The notes under the pieces: model-generated | What the model was told of the DNA's origin: nothing | Seen by the model: the letters and a program-made list of their open reading frames with translations, nothing else | The model's database searches: none | Translations under genes and position numbers: made by a program | In this document: piece after piece, positions 34,461 through 44,535 of the stretch | Numbering within the stretch: position 1 is the stretch's first letter | Layout: each line of letters opens with the position of its first letter | NCBI GenBank assembly: GCA_017472735.1 | Contig: JAFUOD010000005.1 | Coordinates: 1 to 58,203, forward strand | Source of the DNA: Oscillospiraceae bacterium | GTDB lineage: Bacteria > Bacillota > Clostridia > Oscillospirales > Ruminococcaceae | Length of the DNA stretch: 58,203 nucleotides | Reading direction: 5' to 3'

Positions 34461-37400
34461 ATGTCCCACTTCGTTCATTTACATGTTCACAGCGAATACT
34501 CGCTGCTTGACGGCGCATGCCGAATCAAGCGGCTTGTTTCGCGTGCAAAAGAACTTGGAATGAACGCTGTTGCCATTACCGACCACGGCAATGTTTACGG
34601 CGCTGTCGAATTTTATAACGAGTGTAAAGCACAGGGTATAAAACCCATTATCGGCTGCGAGGTATATGTTGCTCCACGCACCCGATTTGATAAAGCAGGA
34701 AAGATCGACTTAACTCCTTACCACTTAGTCCTTCTTTGCAAAAACGAGGAGGGCTATAAAAACCTTTGCCGCTTGGTTTCACTCGCTTATATCGACGGCT
34801 TTTACAACCGCCCCCGAATCGACTTTGACCTTTTAGAAAAATATCACAATGGCTTAGTCTGCCTTTCGGGCTGCTTGGCAGGCGAGGTTGCTCGTAACCT
34901 CACAAATAACGATTATAACGGTGCGCTCGAAACCGCACTGCGTTATAGATCTCTCTTTGGCGAGGATTATTACATCGAGATTCAAAACCAGATGTTCGAT
35001 GAACAGCGTGCGATCCTCCCGTATCAATATAAACTCTGCCGCGAAACAGGCATAAAGCCTGTTGCAACAAACGATGCCCATTATATCAACCGTCAAGATG
35101 CTAAAGCGCAAAAGATTTTAATGTGCATTTCAACCAACGCAACCGTTAACGACCCCGACGCCATGAGCTTCCCGAATGACGAATTTTATTTCAAGTCCGA
35201 AGATGAAATGCGTTCTTGCTTTATCGGGCATGAGGATGCTATCGAAAACACACTTGAGATCGCCCAAAAGTGCAATTTTAATTTCGAATTCGGCCACACA
35301 AAGCTCCCTTATTTCTCACTTGAGGGCGTAACCGATAACGAAGCATTCCTTCGCAAAATGAGCTTTGACGGTCTTAACAAGCTCTATCCAAACCCCACTC
35401 AAGAGGCAACAGAGAGATTGGAATATGAGCTTTCAGTTGTCTCAAAAATGGGATATGTAAATTACTATCTTATTGTCTGGGATTTTATTAACTATGCAAA
35501 AACTCACGGAATCCCCGTAGGCCCCGGAAGAGGCTCGGGCGCAGGAAGCTTGATCGCTTATTGCATCGGCATTACGGGAATCGACCCGCTTAAATATAAC
35601 CTTTTGTTTGAAAGATTCTTAAACCCCGAACGTGTTTCAATGCCCGACTTTGATATAGATTTCTGTATCGAAGGCAGACAGGACGTTATCGACTATGTCA
35701 AACGTCGTTACGGGCAAGACCACGTTGCACAAATTATAACCTTTGGCACAATGGCTGCTCGCAACTCTATCCGAGATTGTGCTCGTGCAATGGCGCTTCC
35801 TTACAGCCTTGCCGACCGTGCCGCAAAAGCCATACCCTTTGGAATGAGCATAACCGAGGCAAAAGAGAAATCAAAAGAGTTCCGAGAAATGTATTTTGGC
35901 GATGCCCAAATTCACGAGCTTTGTGATATGGCAGTCCAAATCGAGGACATGCCCCGCCACACCTCGACCCATGCCGCCGCAGTTGTCATCACCGAAAATC
36001 CAACTATCGAATATGTGCCCTTGCAGTCTAACGACGGTCAGCTTGTCACACAATATGCAATGGGTGCGGTCGAAGCTTTGGGTTTATTGAAGATCGACTT
36101 TTTAGGGCTTCGCAACCTTACTGTAATTCGCGACTGCGTTAATTCCATTCACAAAACCAACCCCGATTTCGATATTGCCAAAATCCCTTATAACGATAAA
36201 GGCGTTTTCAAAATGCTCTCTAAGGGCGATACCTCGGGTGTCTTTCAGTTTGAATCGGGCGGCATGACCTCAACCATCATGCGCCTTGGCCCCGAAAGCT
36301 TAGAGGATCTGATTGCTGTTATCTCGCTCTTCCGTCCCGGACCTATGGACTCGATTGCCACATATATTGATAACTGCCATAACCCCTCGCACATCAAATA
36401 TAAAACTCCGCTTTTAAAGCCTATTTTAGATGTAACCTACGGTGTAATAGTCTATCAAGAGCAGGTAATGCAGATTTTTCGCACGCTTGCAGGCTACACT
36501 TTCGGCAGGGCAGATATCGTCCGCCGTGCCATGGCAAAAAAGAAACACAGCGTTTTAGAGGCAGAGCGCAAAGCCTTTGTATATGGCGAGCGTAACCCCG
36601 ACGGCTCGGTAAACTGCTGTGGTTGTGTTGCCAACGGCGTGCCCGAAGATGTTGCTAACCGGCTTTTCGATGAAATGATGTCATTTGCTTCTTATGCCTT
36701 CAACAAATCTCACGCCGCGGCATATGCCACCGTTGCTTACCAAACAGCATATTTAAAGCTTCACTATTTCAAAGAATATATGGCGGCGCTTTTAACAAGC
36801 GTTTTAGATAACTTATCTAAAGTAATCGAATATTCCGAAGCCTGCGAGGCTAAAGGCGTCAAGATCCTATGCCCCGATGTCAACGCCAGCGAAGATAAAT
36901 TTGTTGCCTCGCCCCAAGGCATTCGCTTTGGCTTGCTTGCAATTAAAAGTCTTGGCAGAGGAGCTATTAACGCCCTTATTGAGGAACGCACAAAAAACGG
37001 TAACTTCACATCTCTTTATGATTTTATCTCCCGTATGTACGGCAAAGAACTTAATTCCCGTGCTATCGAGGCACTTATAATGAGCGGCGCCTTCGATTCT
37101 TTCCCCACAAACCGCAAGCAAATGCTCACAAACTATGACCTTATATTAAACGCTGTTGCCGACCGTGAACGAGGAAATCTCGAAGGTCAGCTCGACCTTT
37201 TCGGCTTTTCCAACGGTGACAGCTATGCATCTGCCGCTGTTATCGAAATTCCGCCTGCCGAGGAATACTCCTTCTCAGAACTGTTAGAGATGGAAAAGGA
37301 CACCATAGGTATTTACGTTTCGGGTCACCCTTTAAACGAATATACCCCGTGGCTCACTTCAAATTCTATGACAACCGTCAGAAGGATTTTTGAAAACTCA

Positions 37401-37919
37401 AAAGAACTTGCTAAGGGCTTCCGTGACGGTGATACGGTTTCAATTATCGGTCTTTTCCGCAACAAAAAAATGCTTACTACCAAGCAAAACCGTCAAATGT
37501 GCTTTGCCGATGTTGAAGACGTTTCCGGTAATATCGAGGTCGTAGTCTTTCCCAATGTTTACGATAAAGCAAAAATTCTTCTTATCCCAAACGAGAGAAT
37601 TGCCATAAGCGGAAAAATAAGCGTTAAAGACGAAGAAGACCCTAAAATTTTAGCAGACAGTATCGAAAGAGTAAAGCCTTTTGTCGAGGGCTTGAAAAAA
37701 CGTACACTCTGCGTCCGACTTCGCTCGTCCGATAAAGACGGCATCGAAAAAATCAAGGAACTTTCAGCTCGTTATAACGGCGATGGCAAGCTCACAGTTT
37801 GGCTCGACGATCTAAAAAAGCTTACCGCTGTTAAAGGTGCTTCGCAAATCGAGATCTGCAACGAATCGCTTTCCGAACTTATCAGCATTTTCGGCGCAGA
37901 CAATGTAAAATTCAAATAG
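34461..37919 (+). CDS. dnaE: DNA polymerase III alpha subunit, DnaE type
   Basis: This is a 1152-residue polymerase. The N-terminal PHP domain starts HLHVHSEYSLLDG. The polymerase active site MPDFDIDF supplies Asp398 and Asp400. GPGRGSGAGS and the FNKSHAAAYA palm region follow, and an OB domain lies near residues 990-1060. The C-terminus is short. In Gram-positives with PolC, DnaE extends primers and handles lesions. ATG 34461 follows AAAGGAG; the reading frame from 34416 lies in the repeat and is not used. The gene after it starts 13 bases later. Confidence 0.96.
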   Translation: MSHFVHLHVHSEYSLLDGACRIKRLVSRAKELGMNAVAITDHGNVYGAVEFYNECKAQGIKPIIGCEVYVAPRTRFDKAGKIDLTPYHLVLLCKNEEGYKNLCRLVSLAYIDGFYNRPRIDFDLLEKYHNGLVCLSGCLAGEVARNLTNNDYNGALETALRYRSLFGEDYYIEIQNQMFDEQRAILPYQYKLCRETGIKPVATNDAHYINRQDAKAQKILMCISTNATVNDPDAMSFPNDEFYFKSEDEMRSCFIGHEDAIENTLEIAQKCNFNFEFGHTKLPYFSLEGVTDNEAFLRKMSFDGLNKLYPNPTQEATERLEYELSVVSKMGYVNYYLIVWDFINYAKTHGIPVGPGRGSGAGSLIAYCIGITGIDPLKYNLLFERFLNPERVSMPDFDIDFCIEGRQDVIDYVKRRYGQDHVAQIITFGTMAARNSIRDCARAMALPYSLADRAAKAIPFGMSITEAKEKSKEFREMYFGDAQIHELCDMAVQIEDMPRHTSTHAAAVVITENPTIEYVPLQSNDGQLVTQYAMGAVEALGLLKIDFLGLRNLTVIRDCVNSIHKTNPDFDIAKIPYNDKGVFKMLSKGDTSGVFQFESGGMTSTIMRLGPESLEDLIAVISLFRPGPMDSIATYIDNCHNPSHIKYKTPLLKPILDVTYGVIVYQEQVMQIFRTLAGYTFGRADIVRRAMAKKKHSVLEAERKAFVYGERNPDGSVNCCGCVANGVPEDVANRLFDEMMSFASYAFNKSHAAAYATVAYQTAYLKLHYFKEYMAALLTSVLDNLSKVIEYSEACEAKGVKILCPDVNASEDKFVASPQGIRFGLLAIKSLGRGAINALIEERTKNGNFTSLYDFISRMYGKELNSRAIEALIMSGAFDSFPTNRKQMLTNYDLILNAVADRERGNLEGQLDLFGFSNGDSYASAAVIEIPPAEEYSFSELLEMEKDTIGIYVSGHPLNEYTPWLTSNSMTTVRRIFENSKELAKGFRDGDTVSIIGLFRNKKMLTTKQNRQMCFADVEDVSGNIEVVVFPNVYDKAKILLIPNERIAISGKISVKDEEDPKILADSIERVKPFVEGLKKRTLCVRLRSSDKDGIEKIKELSARYNGDGKLTVWLDDLKKLTAVKGASQIEICNESLSELISIFGADNVKFK

Positions 37920-37932
37920 GGGAGATAACAAC

Positions 37933-39495
37933 ATGAAAAGATTTTTAAAGCTTTTGTTAGCTTTTTCGGTTACGTTATGTGTTCTTCTGTTTAGCTCGTG
38001 CGGATACGGCATTAAAGCAAGCTTTGGCGAAAAACGCACCGAGTTTAACGATAGCTTCACTGTTAACAAAGTCCCTCTTTCGGGTAGCGGTGTTTCTGAC
38101 ACCGTAACCTATTTTTACGAGGCAGAAGAAGGCGAGCTTACAGGCACAGCTTCCGTTAAAACCGATGGTTTATATTCCGATGGAAAGGGCGTTACAGGTC
38201 TTAACAGCAAAGATTCAACACTGACTTTTAATGTTAACATCGAAAGCAGCGGAATGTATGACCTTTATTTCACTTATTGGTCGGTTGACGAATTTAAGAT
38301 CAACAGCGTTCATGTTGACGGCATTCAGGTCGGCGACTTAAAGTGCAATGTCGGCAGAGAGCTTGACGTGACGCAGCTTTCAAATGTTTATCTTTCTTCC
38401 GGCGAGCACAAGATTTCAATCGTTCCATCATGGGGCTGGGTCGATTATGACTGCCTCGAAATCAAAAAGTCAAATCTCATAACAGATGATACCTACAACG
38501 TAACCTGCAGTCTTACCAATCCCAACGCCGATGAAAACACAAGAAGGCTTTATAGATTCCTTTGCGATATTTACGGCAATTACAGCTTAACAGGTCAGTT
38601 TGCCGATAAGGGCAGAGAGTCACCTGAGTTAAGCGCAATACGTTACGAAACAGGGGAGAGCTTTGCTGTTTTAGGTCTTGATATGATGAACTATTCAGCA
38701 ATAAACCGCAAAAACGGTTCTTCGCCCAATTCTGTCGAATACGCATTTGATTGGTATACAAATGCCGGAGGTATCGTTCAAATGTGCTGGCACTGGAATG
38801 TTCCCGACAGCGATTATATAGCTGATGGCTCTTACTATTGGAATACCTTCTATGCCGAAAACACCACCCTCAACCTCGACAAAATTATGAACGGTGAGGA
38901 TGACCGTGGTTATGAGCTTTTAATGACAGATATCGACAACATATCAGCCGAGCTTGCACGCTTGCGTGATGACGGAGTGCCGATAATCTGGCGTCCTCTT
39001 CACGAGGCGTCGGGTGGTTGGTTCTGGTGGGGAGACTGCAAACCCGAAAGCTTTATTAAGCTTTGGCGCATCATGTATGATAAAATGACCAACGAGCACA
39101 ACTTAACTAATCTTATTTGGATGTGGAACGGACAGAACGCCGATTGGTATCCCGGAGATGATTATGTTGATATCGTATCTTGGGATATATATGCGGGCGA
39201 GCGCCAATATGGCAGTCAAAGCGGCACCTTTGCCGAGGCTGTTTCGTGTTATGATGAGACGAAGCTTGTTGCACTTAGCGAAAACGGCACTGTAATGGAC
39301 CCTGATCTTATGTTCAGAGATAATGCGCGCTGGTTATTCTGGGGCACATGGAGCGGTGAGTTTGTTCTTAAGGAGGGAGACATATTCCTTTCTCAAAAAT
39401 ATACCGAAAACTCAATGATTAAAAAAGCTTATGAAAGCGAATATACTTTAACTTTAGATGAGTTGCCGAACTTAAAAAAATACCCCTTGGATTAA
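37933..39495 (+). CDS. GH26 beta-mannanase lipoprotein with CBM35-like domain
   Basis: This 520-residue secreted enzyme has a lipoprotein signal ending LFSSCG. A carbohydrate-binding-like beta domain follows (about residues 55-180; YFYEAEEGEL and the GVTGL pattern as in CBM35), then a GH26 catalytic barrel. The acid/base is Glu358 in WRPLHEASGGWFWWG and the nucleophile is Glu450 in LSENG. GH26 enzymes mostly cut beta-mannan. It would act at the cell surface. It sits 13 bases after dnaE, an odd place, and is followed by a metallo-hydrolase and an SGNH esterase that may help process the same glycan. Confidence 0.88.
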   Translation: MKRFLKLLLAFSVTLCVLLFSSCGYGIKASFGEKRTEFNDSFTVNKVPLSGSGVSDTVTYFYEAEEGELTGTASVKTDGLYSDGKGVTGLNSKDSTLTFNVNIESSGMYDLYFTYWSVDEFKINSVHVDGIQVGDLKCNVGRELDVTQLSNVYLSSGEHKISIVPSWGWVDYDCLEIKKSNLITDDTYNVTCSLTNPNADENTRRLYRFLCDIYGNYSLTGQFADKGRESPELSAIRYETGESFAVLGLDMMNYSAINRKNGSSPNSVEYAFDWYTNAGGIVQMCWHWNVPDSDYIADGSYYWNTFYAENTTLNLDKIMNGEDDRGYELLMTDIDNISAELARLRDDGVPIIWRPLHEASGGWFWWGDCKPESFIKLWRIMYDKMTNEHNLTNLIWMWNGQNADWYPGDDYVDIVSWDIYAGERQYGSQSGTFAEAVSCYDETKLVALSENGTVMDPDLMFRDNARWLFWGTWSGEFVLKEGDIFLSQKYTENSMIKKAYESEYTLTLDELPNLKKYPLD

Positions 39496-39510
39496 TATGT
39501 AGGTATCATT

Positions 39511-40065
39511 ATGAAACTCATAAACGATTACATTAAATACATTCCGGCATCAAATGACCCTCTTTCGGCAGATGTTTTCTTCATTGAGGGCGATAAATGC
39601 ACATACATATTTGATGTCGGAAACAACGAGCAATCGCTTGCCGAAATATCTAAAATCGACAAAGACAAGGTGATAATCCTTTCCCATTTTCACCGCGACC
39701 ATATCGGTAATATCGAAAAGCTTAGTTATAAAGAACTGTATCTCGGCAGCACAACTTATGAAAAAGTAGGGCAGGGAAGTGTTGTAAGGGACTCGGTTAC
39801 AATTAACGACGGCGTGAGGATAGATATTATGCATTGCCCGTCACCTCATGCAAAAGGCAGTTTAATTGCAACAGTAAACAATGAATATACTTTTATAGGC
39901 GACCTTTATTACACCAAACCCGATTTTGATAAAAACCTCGCACACATGATGCTTTTGGCTTTGGAAAAGATAGATACAAAATACTTTGTAATCAGTCACG
40001 AGCCAAAAGACAACATCATTGAAAAACAGGGGCTTTTATATAAGCTTATAGAATATTTTAAATAA
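39511..40065 (+). CDS. Metallo-beta-lactamase-fold hydrolase
   Basis: This 184-residue cytoplasmic protein has the zinc motif SHFHRDH (His59, His61, Asp63, His64) and later His residues in SPHAKGS and SHEPKD, with GDLYYTK at the bridging Asp. The reaction is not identifiable; no signal peptide is present. It lies between the mannanase and the SGNH esterase with 15-17 base gaps, so all three are likely one transcript. Confidence 0.8.
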   Translation: MKLINDYIKYIPASNDPLSADVFFIEGDKCTYIFDVGNNEQSLAEISKIDKDKVIILSHFHRDHIGNIEKLSYKELYLGSTTYEKVGQGSVVRDSVTINDGVRIDIMHCPSPHAKGSLIATVNNEYTFIGDLYYTKPDFDKNLAHMMLLALEKIDTKYFVISHEPKDNIIEKQGLLYKLIEYFK

Positions 40066-40082
40066 AGAAAGGAACGTGCAAA

Positions 40083-40703
40083 ATGATAAGAATTCTATTT
40101 CAGGGCGACAGTATAACCGACTGGGGCAGAAACTATGAAGAATACTTCTCGCTGGGTCATGGCTACGTAAAATTCGCAAGCGAGTACATAAAACAGATGT
40201 TCCCTAATGAAGAATTTGAATTTGTTAACCGAGGTATCGGCGGCAACAAGGTGCTCGACCTTGTGAACCGCTTAGATACTGATTTCATCGAAATTCAACC
40301 CGATATCGTTTCTATCCTCATTGGCATTAACGATGTTTGGCACCTTGCAGGCGACCGCAACTGGTTACCCAACGATGTTTTTGAAGCTCAGTTCAGAACT
40401 GTTTTAGATGCTGTTAAAGAAAAGACCAACGCAAAAATTATGCTTATCGAACCCTTCTTGATCCCCGTTGAAGACAAGCTCCATTTCCGTGAGGATTTAG
40501 CCCCAAAGATCGAAATAATAAGAAAATTAGCCCGCGAATATGCAGTAGCTTACCTTCCCACAGACGGTTTGCTAAACGCCGCATTCATTGGCGATGATCC
40601 GATCTCATTCGCTCAGGACGGCGTTCACCCCACCGAAAAGGGTGCAAAGTTCATCGGCAAAAAATATGCTGAATGTATAAAACCCATAATCGAATCGCTT
40701 TAA
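40083..40703 (+). CDS. SGNH/GDSL hydrolase, probable carbohydrate esterase
   Basis: This 206-residue hydrolase shows all SGNH blocks: GDSITD (Ser10), GIGGNKV, GIND, and the C-terminal DGVHPT with the catalytic Asp/His. It lacks a signal peptide, so it acts in the cytoplasm. Beside a mannanase, a role in removing acetyl groups from imported manno-oligosaccharides is plausible but inferred. The ribosome site is AAAGGAA. Confidence 0.85.
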   Translation: MIRILFQGDSITDWGRNYEEYFSLGHGYVKFASEYIKQMFPNEEFEFVNRGIGGNKVLDLVNRLDTDFIEIQPDIVSILIGINDVWHLAGDRNWLPNDVFEAQFRTVLDAVKEKTNAKIMLIEPFLIPVEDKLHFREDLAPKIEIIRKLAREYAVAYLPTDGLLNAAFIGDDPISFAQDGVHPTEKGAKFIGKKYAECIKPIIESL

Positions 40704-40720
40704 AAAACTATGCGCTTCCA

Positions 40721-40787
40721 TCGCCGCGGCCACCAGCCGCCGACTCACACACTTTCAGCGTGTGAGCTCCGCCGCCTGACGGCCGCT
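40721..40787. repeat. GC-rich intergenic repeat unit
   Basis: Opens with CGCCGCGGCCACC, contains a perfect hairpin with arms CTCACAC (40744-40750) and GTGTGAG (40760-40766), and closes CTGACGGCCGC. Confidence 0.6.
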
Positions 40788-40800
40788 AAAAAAATACCAT

Positions 40801-40838
40801 AAAAAACATCCGCAGGTTGATCCTACGGATGTTTTCTC
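40801..40838. terminator. Bidirectional terminator between the esterase and stomatin genes
   Basis: Arms 40803-40812 and 40826-40835 pair perfectly, extended by AGG/CCT. T runs follow on the plus strand and A runs precede, so it can serve both converging genes. Confidence 0.85.
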
Positions 40839-40853
40839 TATTCTAAGTTTAAA

Positions 40854-41780
40854 TCAGTTACTTTCGCCGTCGGTAAGTGCTTTTAAGCTTGTAGCTAAAC
40901 CTGCGAGCGATTGTATCTCGCTGGGAATAATGATCTTTGTAGCCTTGCCGTCAGCAGCCTTCTGGAATGCTTCAAGGCTCTTAAGTGCAATAACCTGCTC
41001 CGAGGGCGAAGCCTCGTTAAGCTTCTTAATACTTTCAGCCAAAGCAGTCTGAACAGCCTCAATAGCCATAGCTTCACCTTCAGCACGCAAAACCTCTGCC
41101 TGTCTGTCAGCCTCAGCCTTCAAAATCTCAGCTTCCTTGTCGGCCTGTGCCTTCAAGATCTTCGATTCCTTTTCGCCTTCGGCAACCAAGATCTGAGCCT
41201 TCTTTTCACCTTCAGCCTGCAAGATCTTTTCACGGCGCTCACGTTCAGCCTTCATCTGCTTTTCCATTGCGTCCTGAATTTCTCTCGGAGGTAAAATATT
41301 CTTAAGCTCAACACGGTTAACCTTAATGCCCCAACGGTCGGTTGCTTCGTCCAAAATCATGGTGATCTTAGAGTTTACGTTATCGCGCGAGGTAAGTGTT
41401 GCATCAAGCTCCATTTCACCAATTATGTTACGCAAGGTGGTAGCAGTAAGGTTTTCAATAGCAGCCATAGGTCTTTCCACACCGTAAGTATAAAGCTTTG
41501 CATTCGTGATCTGGAAGAACACAACGGTGTCTATCTGCATGGTTACGTTATCCTTTGTAATAACCGGCTGAGGCTTAAAATCTGCAACCTGTTCTTTAAT
41601 AGATACTTTCTTAACGACCCTGTCAATAAAGGGAATAATAAGATGAGGGCCTGTGTGAAGCTCCTTGTTGAATGCGCCTAAACGCTCAACAACATAAACC
41701 TGTGCCTGCGGCACGATCTTAAAGTTCGCAATAATCAAAATGAGTATAAGCAAAATAACACCAATAATAACATATTCCAT
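40854..41780 (-). CDS. SPFH/stomatin-like membrane protein
   Basis: This 308-residue protein has an N-terminal membrane hairpin (about residues 3-18). The band-7 domain follows (PQAQVYVVERLGAF), then a long coiled coil rich in Ala/Glu/Lys (about 180-260) and a short C-terminal part. Such proteins form oligomeric scaffolds in membrane microdomains. It is paired with the upstream NfeD-like gene, the standard partner, 20 bases apart. Confidence 0.9.
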   Translation of the reverse strand: MEYVIIGVILLILILIIANFKIVPQAQVYVVERLGAFNKELHTGPHLIIPFIDRVVKKVSIKEQVADFKPQPVITKDNVTMQIDTVVFFQITNAKLYTYGVERPMAAIENLTATTLRNIIGEMELDATLTSRDNVNSKITMILDEATDRWGIKVNRVELKNILPPREIQDAMEKQMKAERERREKILQAEGEKKAQILVAEGEKESKILKAQADKEAEILKAEADRQAEVLRAEGEAMAIEAVQTALAESIKKLNEASPSEQVIALKSLEAFQKAADGKATKIIIPSEIQSLAGLATSLKALTDGESN

Positions 41781-41800
41781 TTATAAGTACCTCCAATAAA

Positions 41801-42235
41801 TTAATTTTTTAAAGAAACGATGAGCTTTGCGCCATCAATATCTTCAATAATAACAATACTATCCTTTGCAATCTCGCTGCCGTCAATGCTTCTTGCCATC
41901 CACGAAACGCCGGCAACCGTTGCTCTTCCTTTCGCACGGGAGTTATTTATGTCTTCGGTCACAACAGCAGTCTTGCCAATGTTAATGTCTGCATTGGTTT
42001 TCGAATGCTTTCCCTGAATTCTGCGAACAAAAGGCTTTGTTAAAATCAGCAGCAATGCCACAACTGCTGCAAATACTGCTACCTGTGCCCACAAAGGTGC
42101 ATTTAAGCACGCCAAAATAAGCGATGCAAGCGAAGCAACAGCAAACCATATAGAAATCATCTGCACTGTTGAGATCTCAGCTATGATTGCAACCACAAGG
42201 ACAACGCTCCAAAGAACAACCATTATACTATCCAT
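41801..42235 (-). CDS. NfeD-like membrane protein
   Basis: This 144-residue protein has two to three membrane segments in residues 3-75 and a C-terminal OB-like soluble domain (about 85-144; GKTAVVTEDI and GRATVAGVSW). NfeD proteins act with stomatin/SPFH partners. Start ATG 42235 is 7 bases after AGGAGG; earlier in-frame starts overlap that site or precede it. Confidence 0.85.
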   Translation of the reverse strand: MDSIMVVLWSVVLVVAIIAEISTVQMISIWFAVASLASLILACLNAPLWAQVAVFAAVVALLLILTKPFVRRIQGKHSKTNADINIGKTAVVTEDINNSRAKGRATVAGVSWMARSIDGSEIAKDSIVIIEDIDGAKLIVSLKN

Positions 42236-42264
42236 ACACATACCTCCTTTTATTGTGCATAATA

Positions 42265-42293
42265 ATTTTACCACATATTAGTTTAAATTGCAA
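42265..42293 (-). promoter_or_regulatory. Promoter of nfeD-stomatin operon
   Basis: On the minus strand, TTGCAA (42293-42288) and TAAAAT (42270-42265) are 17 bases apart, 30 bases before the start of the NfeD-like gene. Confidence 0.65.
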
Positions 42294-42303
42294 CAGCACT
42301 AAA

Positions 42304-42320
42304 GTGAAATTTTATTTCAC
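42304..42320. promoter_or_regulatory. Perfect palindrome in divergent region
   Basis: GTGAAA and TTTCAC arms around TTTTA lie between the two divergent promoters. It could be a repressor operator; nothing else supports this. Confidence 0.3.
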
Positions 42321-42370
42321 ACTGTTACCCAAAATTATAGCCTTTATAGTCTGTTTTAATGCTTTGCCTA

Positions 42371-42399
42371 TTGTAAAAATCTCGCCTTTATGCTACAAT
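42371..42399 (+). promoter_or_regulatory. Promoter of recJ-rel
   Basis: TTGTAA (42371-42376), 17 bases, then TACAAT (42394-42399) preceded by TGC, an extended -10. recJ starts about 90 bases downstream. Confidence 0.7.
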
Positions 42400-42490
42400 A
42401 ATTATATGTTTTTATTTTGGAGTATTATTGCGAAAATTCGGTTTTTCCATTCCATATATCTATAAACAGGCAGGAAAGAGGAAGATATTG

Positions 42491-44518
42491 ATGAAAAAAT
42501 GGGTAGTCTCGATGCCCGACCGGGAAAAAGTTAATAACATTACCAAGCGCACCGATTTAGGCAGCCTTGTTGCCGAGGTTATGGTTGCTCGAGGTTACAG
42601 CGATATCGACGATCTCGCTTCCTTCTTTAATAACGAGGAGTTAAGCGACCCTTTCTTGCTTTTGGATATGCCAAAGGCGGTAAAAGTTATTAACGATGCT
42701 ATTGAATCGGGCGAGCTTATCTGTATTTACGGCGACTATGACTGCGACGGTGTTACCTCAACAGCGGTCTTGCACAATTATTTAAGCGCAATGGGCGCCA
42801 ATGTTTGTGAGTATATCCCCGAAAGGGAAGAAGGCTACGGTCTTAACTTTAAAGCCATTGATGAAATAAAAGCAAACGGCGTTTCGCTTATCATCACTGT
42901 CGATAACGGCATTTCAGCTATCAAAGAGGCTGAGTATATCGCCGAGTGCGGCATAAAGCTTGTTATTACCGACCACCACCAGCCCCAGGCTGAAATTCCA
43001 AAAGCATTGGCAGTTGTCGATCCTTTCCGTCCCGGCTGCCCCTCGCCATTTAAAAATCTTGCAGGCGTCGGCGTTGTGCTAAAGCTCTGCGCCGCCCTTG
43101 ATTACGGAAATTATGACCTTGTTTTAGAACAGTATGCCGACCTTGTCGCAATCGGCACCATTGCCGATGTCGTGCCCTTGATCGGCGAGAACAGAACTAT
43201 TGTCCGTCACGGTCTCAGACTTCTCAAAAACACCGAAAATTACGGCTTGTTATCCTTGTTAGAGGGTAACTGTGTTAACCTTGATAACCTAACATCAAAC
43301 GTCGTTGCTTTTTGCATTTCGCCCCGAATCAATGCTGCAGGTCGCTTCGGCTCGCCCATAACAGCGCTTGAAGCCCTTATTACCGAGGATGAATCTGCTT
43401 ATCAATATGCAAACGAGCTCTGCCGATTAAACGATCTTCGCAAATCCTGCGAATGTGACATTGTCAGCGACATCAAAGCTCAGATCGCCGCTAATGCCGA
43501 AATTTTGAACGAACGTGTATTAATCGTTTCAGGCAGCGGCTGGCACCACGGCGTTATCGGTATTGTAGCCTCTAAGCTTATGGAGGAATACGAAAAGCCT
43601 GTTGTCATTCTTTCAAGCGACGGTAACGGCATTTCGCGTGGCTCTGCCCGCAGTATGCCCGGATTTAACATATTCAAATGCTTCGACTATTGCCGCGATT
43701 TAATGATAAAGTACGGCGGACATGAATGTGCAGGCGGCCTAACGATTTCCGATGAAAATATCCCTGCTTTCCGCCAAATGGTAAGTGAATATGCAAAAGT
43801 TAACCACGATTCAATGCCAAAGATAACAATTGCTGCCGATAAGCTTTTGCGAGGCGCCGATATTTCGGTCCCTTTGGTCGAGGAGCTTTCAAAAATCGAA
43901 CCCTATGGCACCTGCAATACCGAACCTGTTTTTGCGATCTCGGGTGCCGAGATTAGAAGTATTATCCCTCTTAAAAACGGCGAGCATACTAAGCTTGAAA
44001 TATCTTACGACGGTGTTAAAGCTTATGCTTTAATGTTTAAAGCTAAAACCGCCGAACTGCCTTATAAGGTAGGCGACAGGATAGACCTTATGGTAAACTT
44101 AAGCGCTAACGAATTCAAAGGCACAAAAAGCGTCACGTTAAAGGTTATCGACTCCCGACTTCACGGTGTTAAGCAGGAAAGATTTTTCGCCGCTATGGAT
44201 GCTTACGAACGCTTTGTAAGAAGCGAAGACCAACCTAAAGAGATTCTTGCAAAAGGCAACCCCACCCGCGAGGAGCTTGTTGCGGTTTATAAATACATAG
44301 CATCTTTAGGCTCAAAAATCACTTTTGAAGCGCTCTATGCCCGACTTTTGCCGTTGGATATGAATGCCTTTAAGCTTCGCATTATTATCGAGGCTTTTGC
44401 CGATACAGGTTTGCTTACTTATTCCAAACACACACGTTCGATCGAAATCAGCACGCCGACAGCAAGAGTTGATATCGAATCAAGCGTTACACTTAAGAAA
44501 TTACGAAACCTACTCTAA
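42491..44518 (+). CDS. recJ: Single-strand-specific 5'-3' exonuclease RecJ
   Basis: This 675-residue nuclease has the DHH motifs GDYDCDG (81-87), VDNG and DHH (161-163). A DHHA1 domain follows with KYGGHECAGG, and then an OB domain. It degrades single strands in recombination and repair. Start ATG 42491 follows GAGGAAG; the frame from 42428 is upstream leader. It is followed by rel after 17 bases. Confidence 0.95.
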   Translation: MKKWVVSMPDREKVNNITKRTDLGSLVAEVMVARGYSDIDDLASFFNNEELSDPFLLLDMPKAVKVINDAIESGELICIYGDYDCDGVTSTAVLHNYLSAMGANVCEYIPEREEGYGLNFKAIDEIKANGVSLIITVDNGISAIKEAEYIAECGIKLVITDHHQPQAEIPKALAVVDPFRPGCPSPFKNLAGVGVVLKLCAALDYGNYDLVLEQYADLVAIGTIADVVPLIGENRTIVRHGLRLLKNTENYGLLSLLEGNCVNLDNLTSNVVAFCISPRINAAGRFGSPITALEALITEDESAYQYANELCRLNDLRKSCECDIVSDIKAQIAANAEILNERVLIVSGSGWHHGVIGIVASKLMEEYEKPVVILSSDGNGISRGSARSMPGFNIFKCFDYCRDLMIKYGGHECAGGLTISDENIPAFRQMVSEYAKVNHDSMPKITIAADKLLRGADISVPLVEELSKIEPYGTCNTEPVFAISGAEIRSIIPLKNGEHTKLEISYDGVKAYALMFKAKTAELPYKVGDRIDLMVNLSANEFKGTKSVTLKVIDSRLHGVKQERFFAAMDAYERFVRSEDQPKEILAKGNPTREELVAVYKYIASLGSKITFEALYARLLPLDMNAFKLRIIIEAFADTGLLTYSKHTRSIEISTPTARVDIESSVTLKKLRNLL

Positions 44519-44535
44519 TAAAGAAGGAACTTTTT

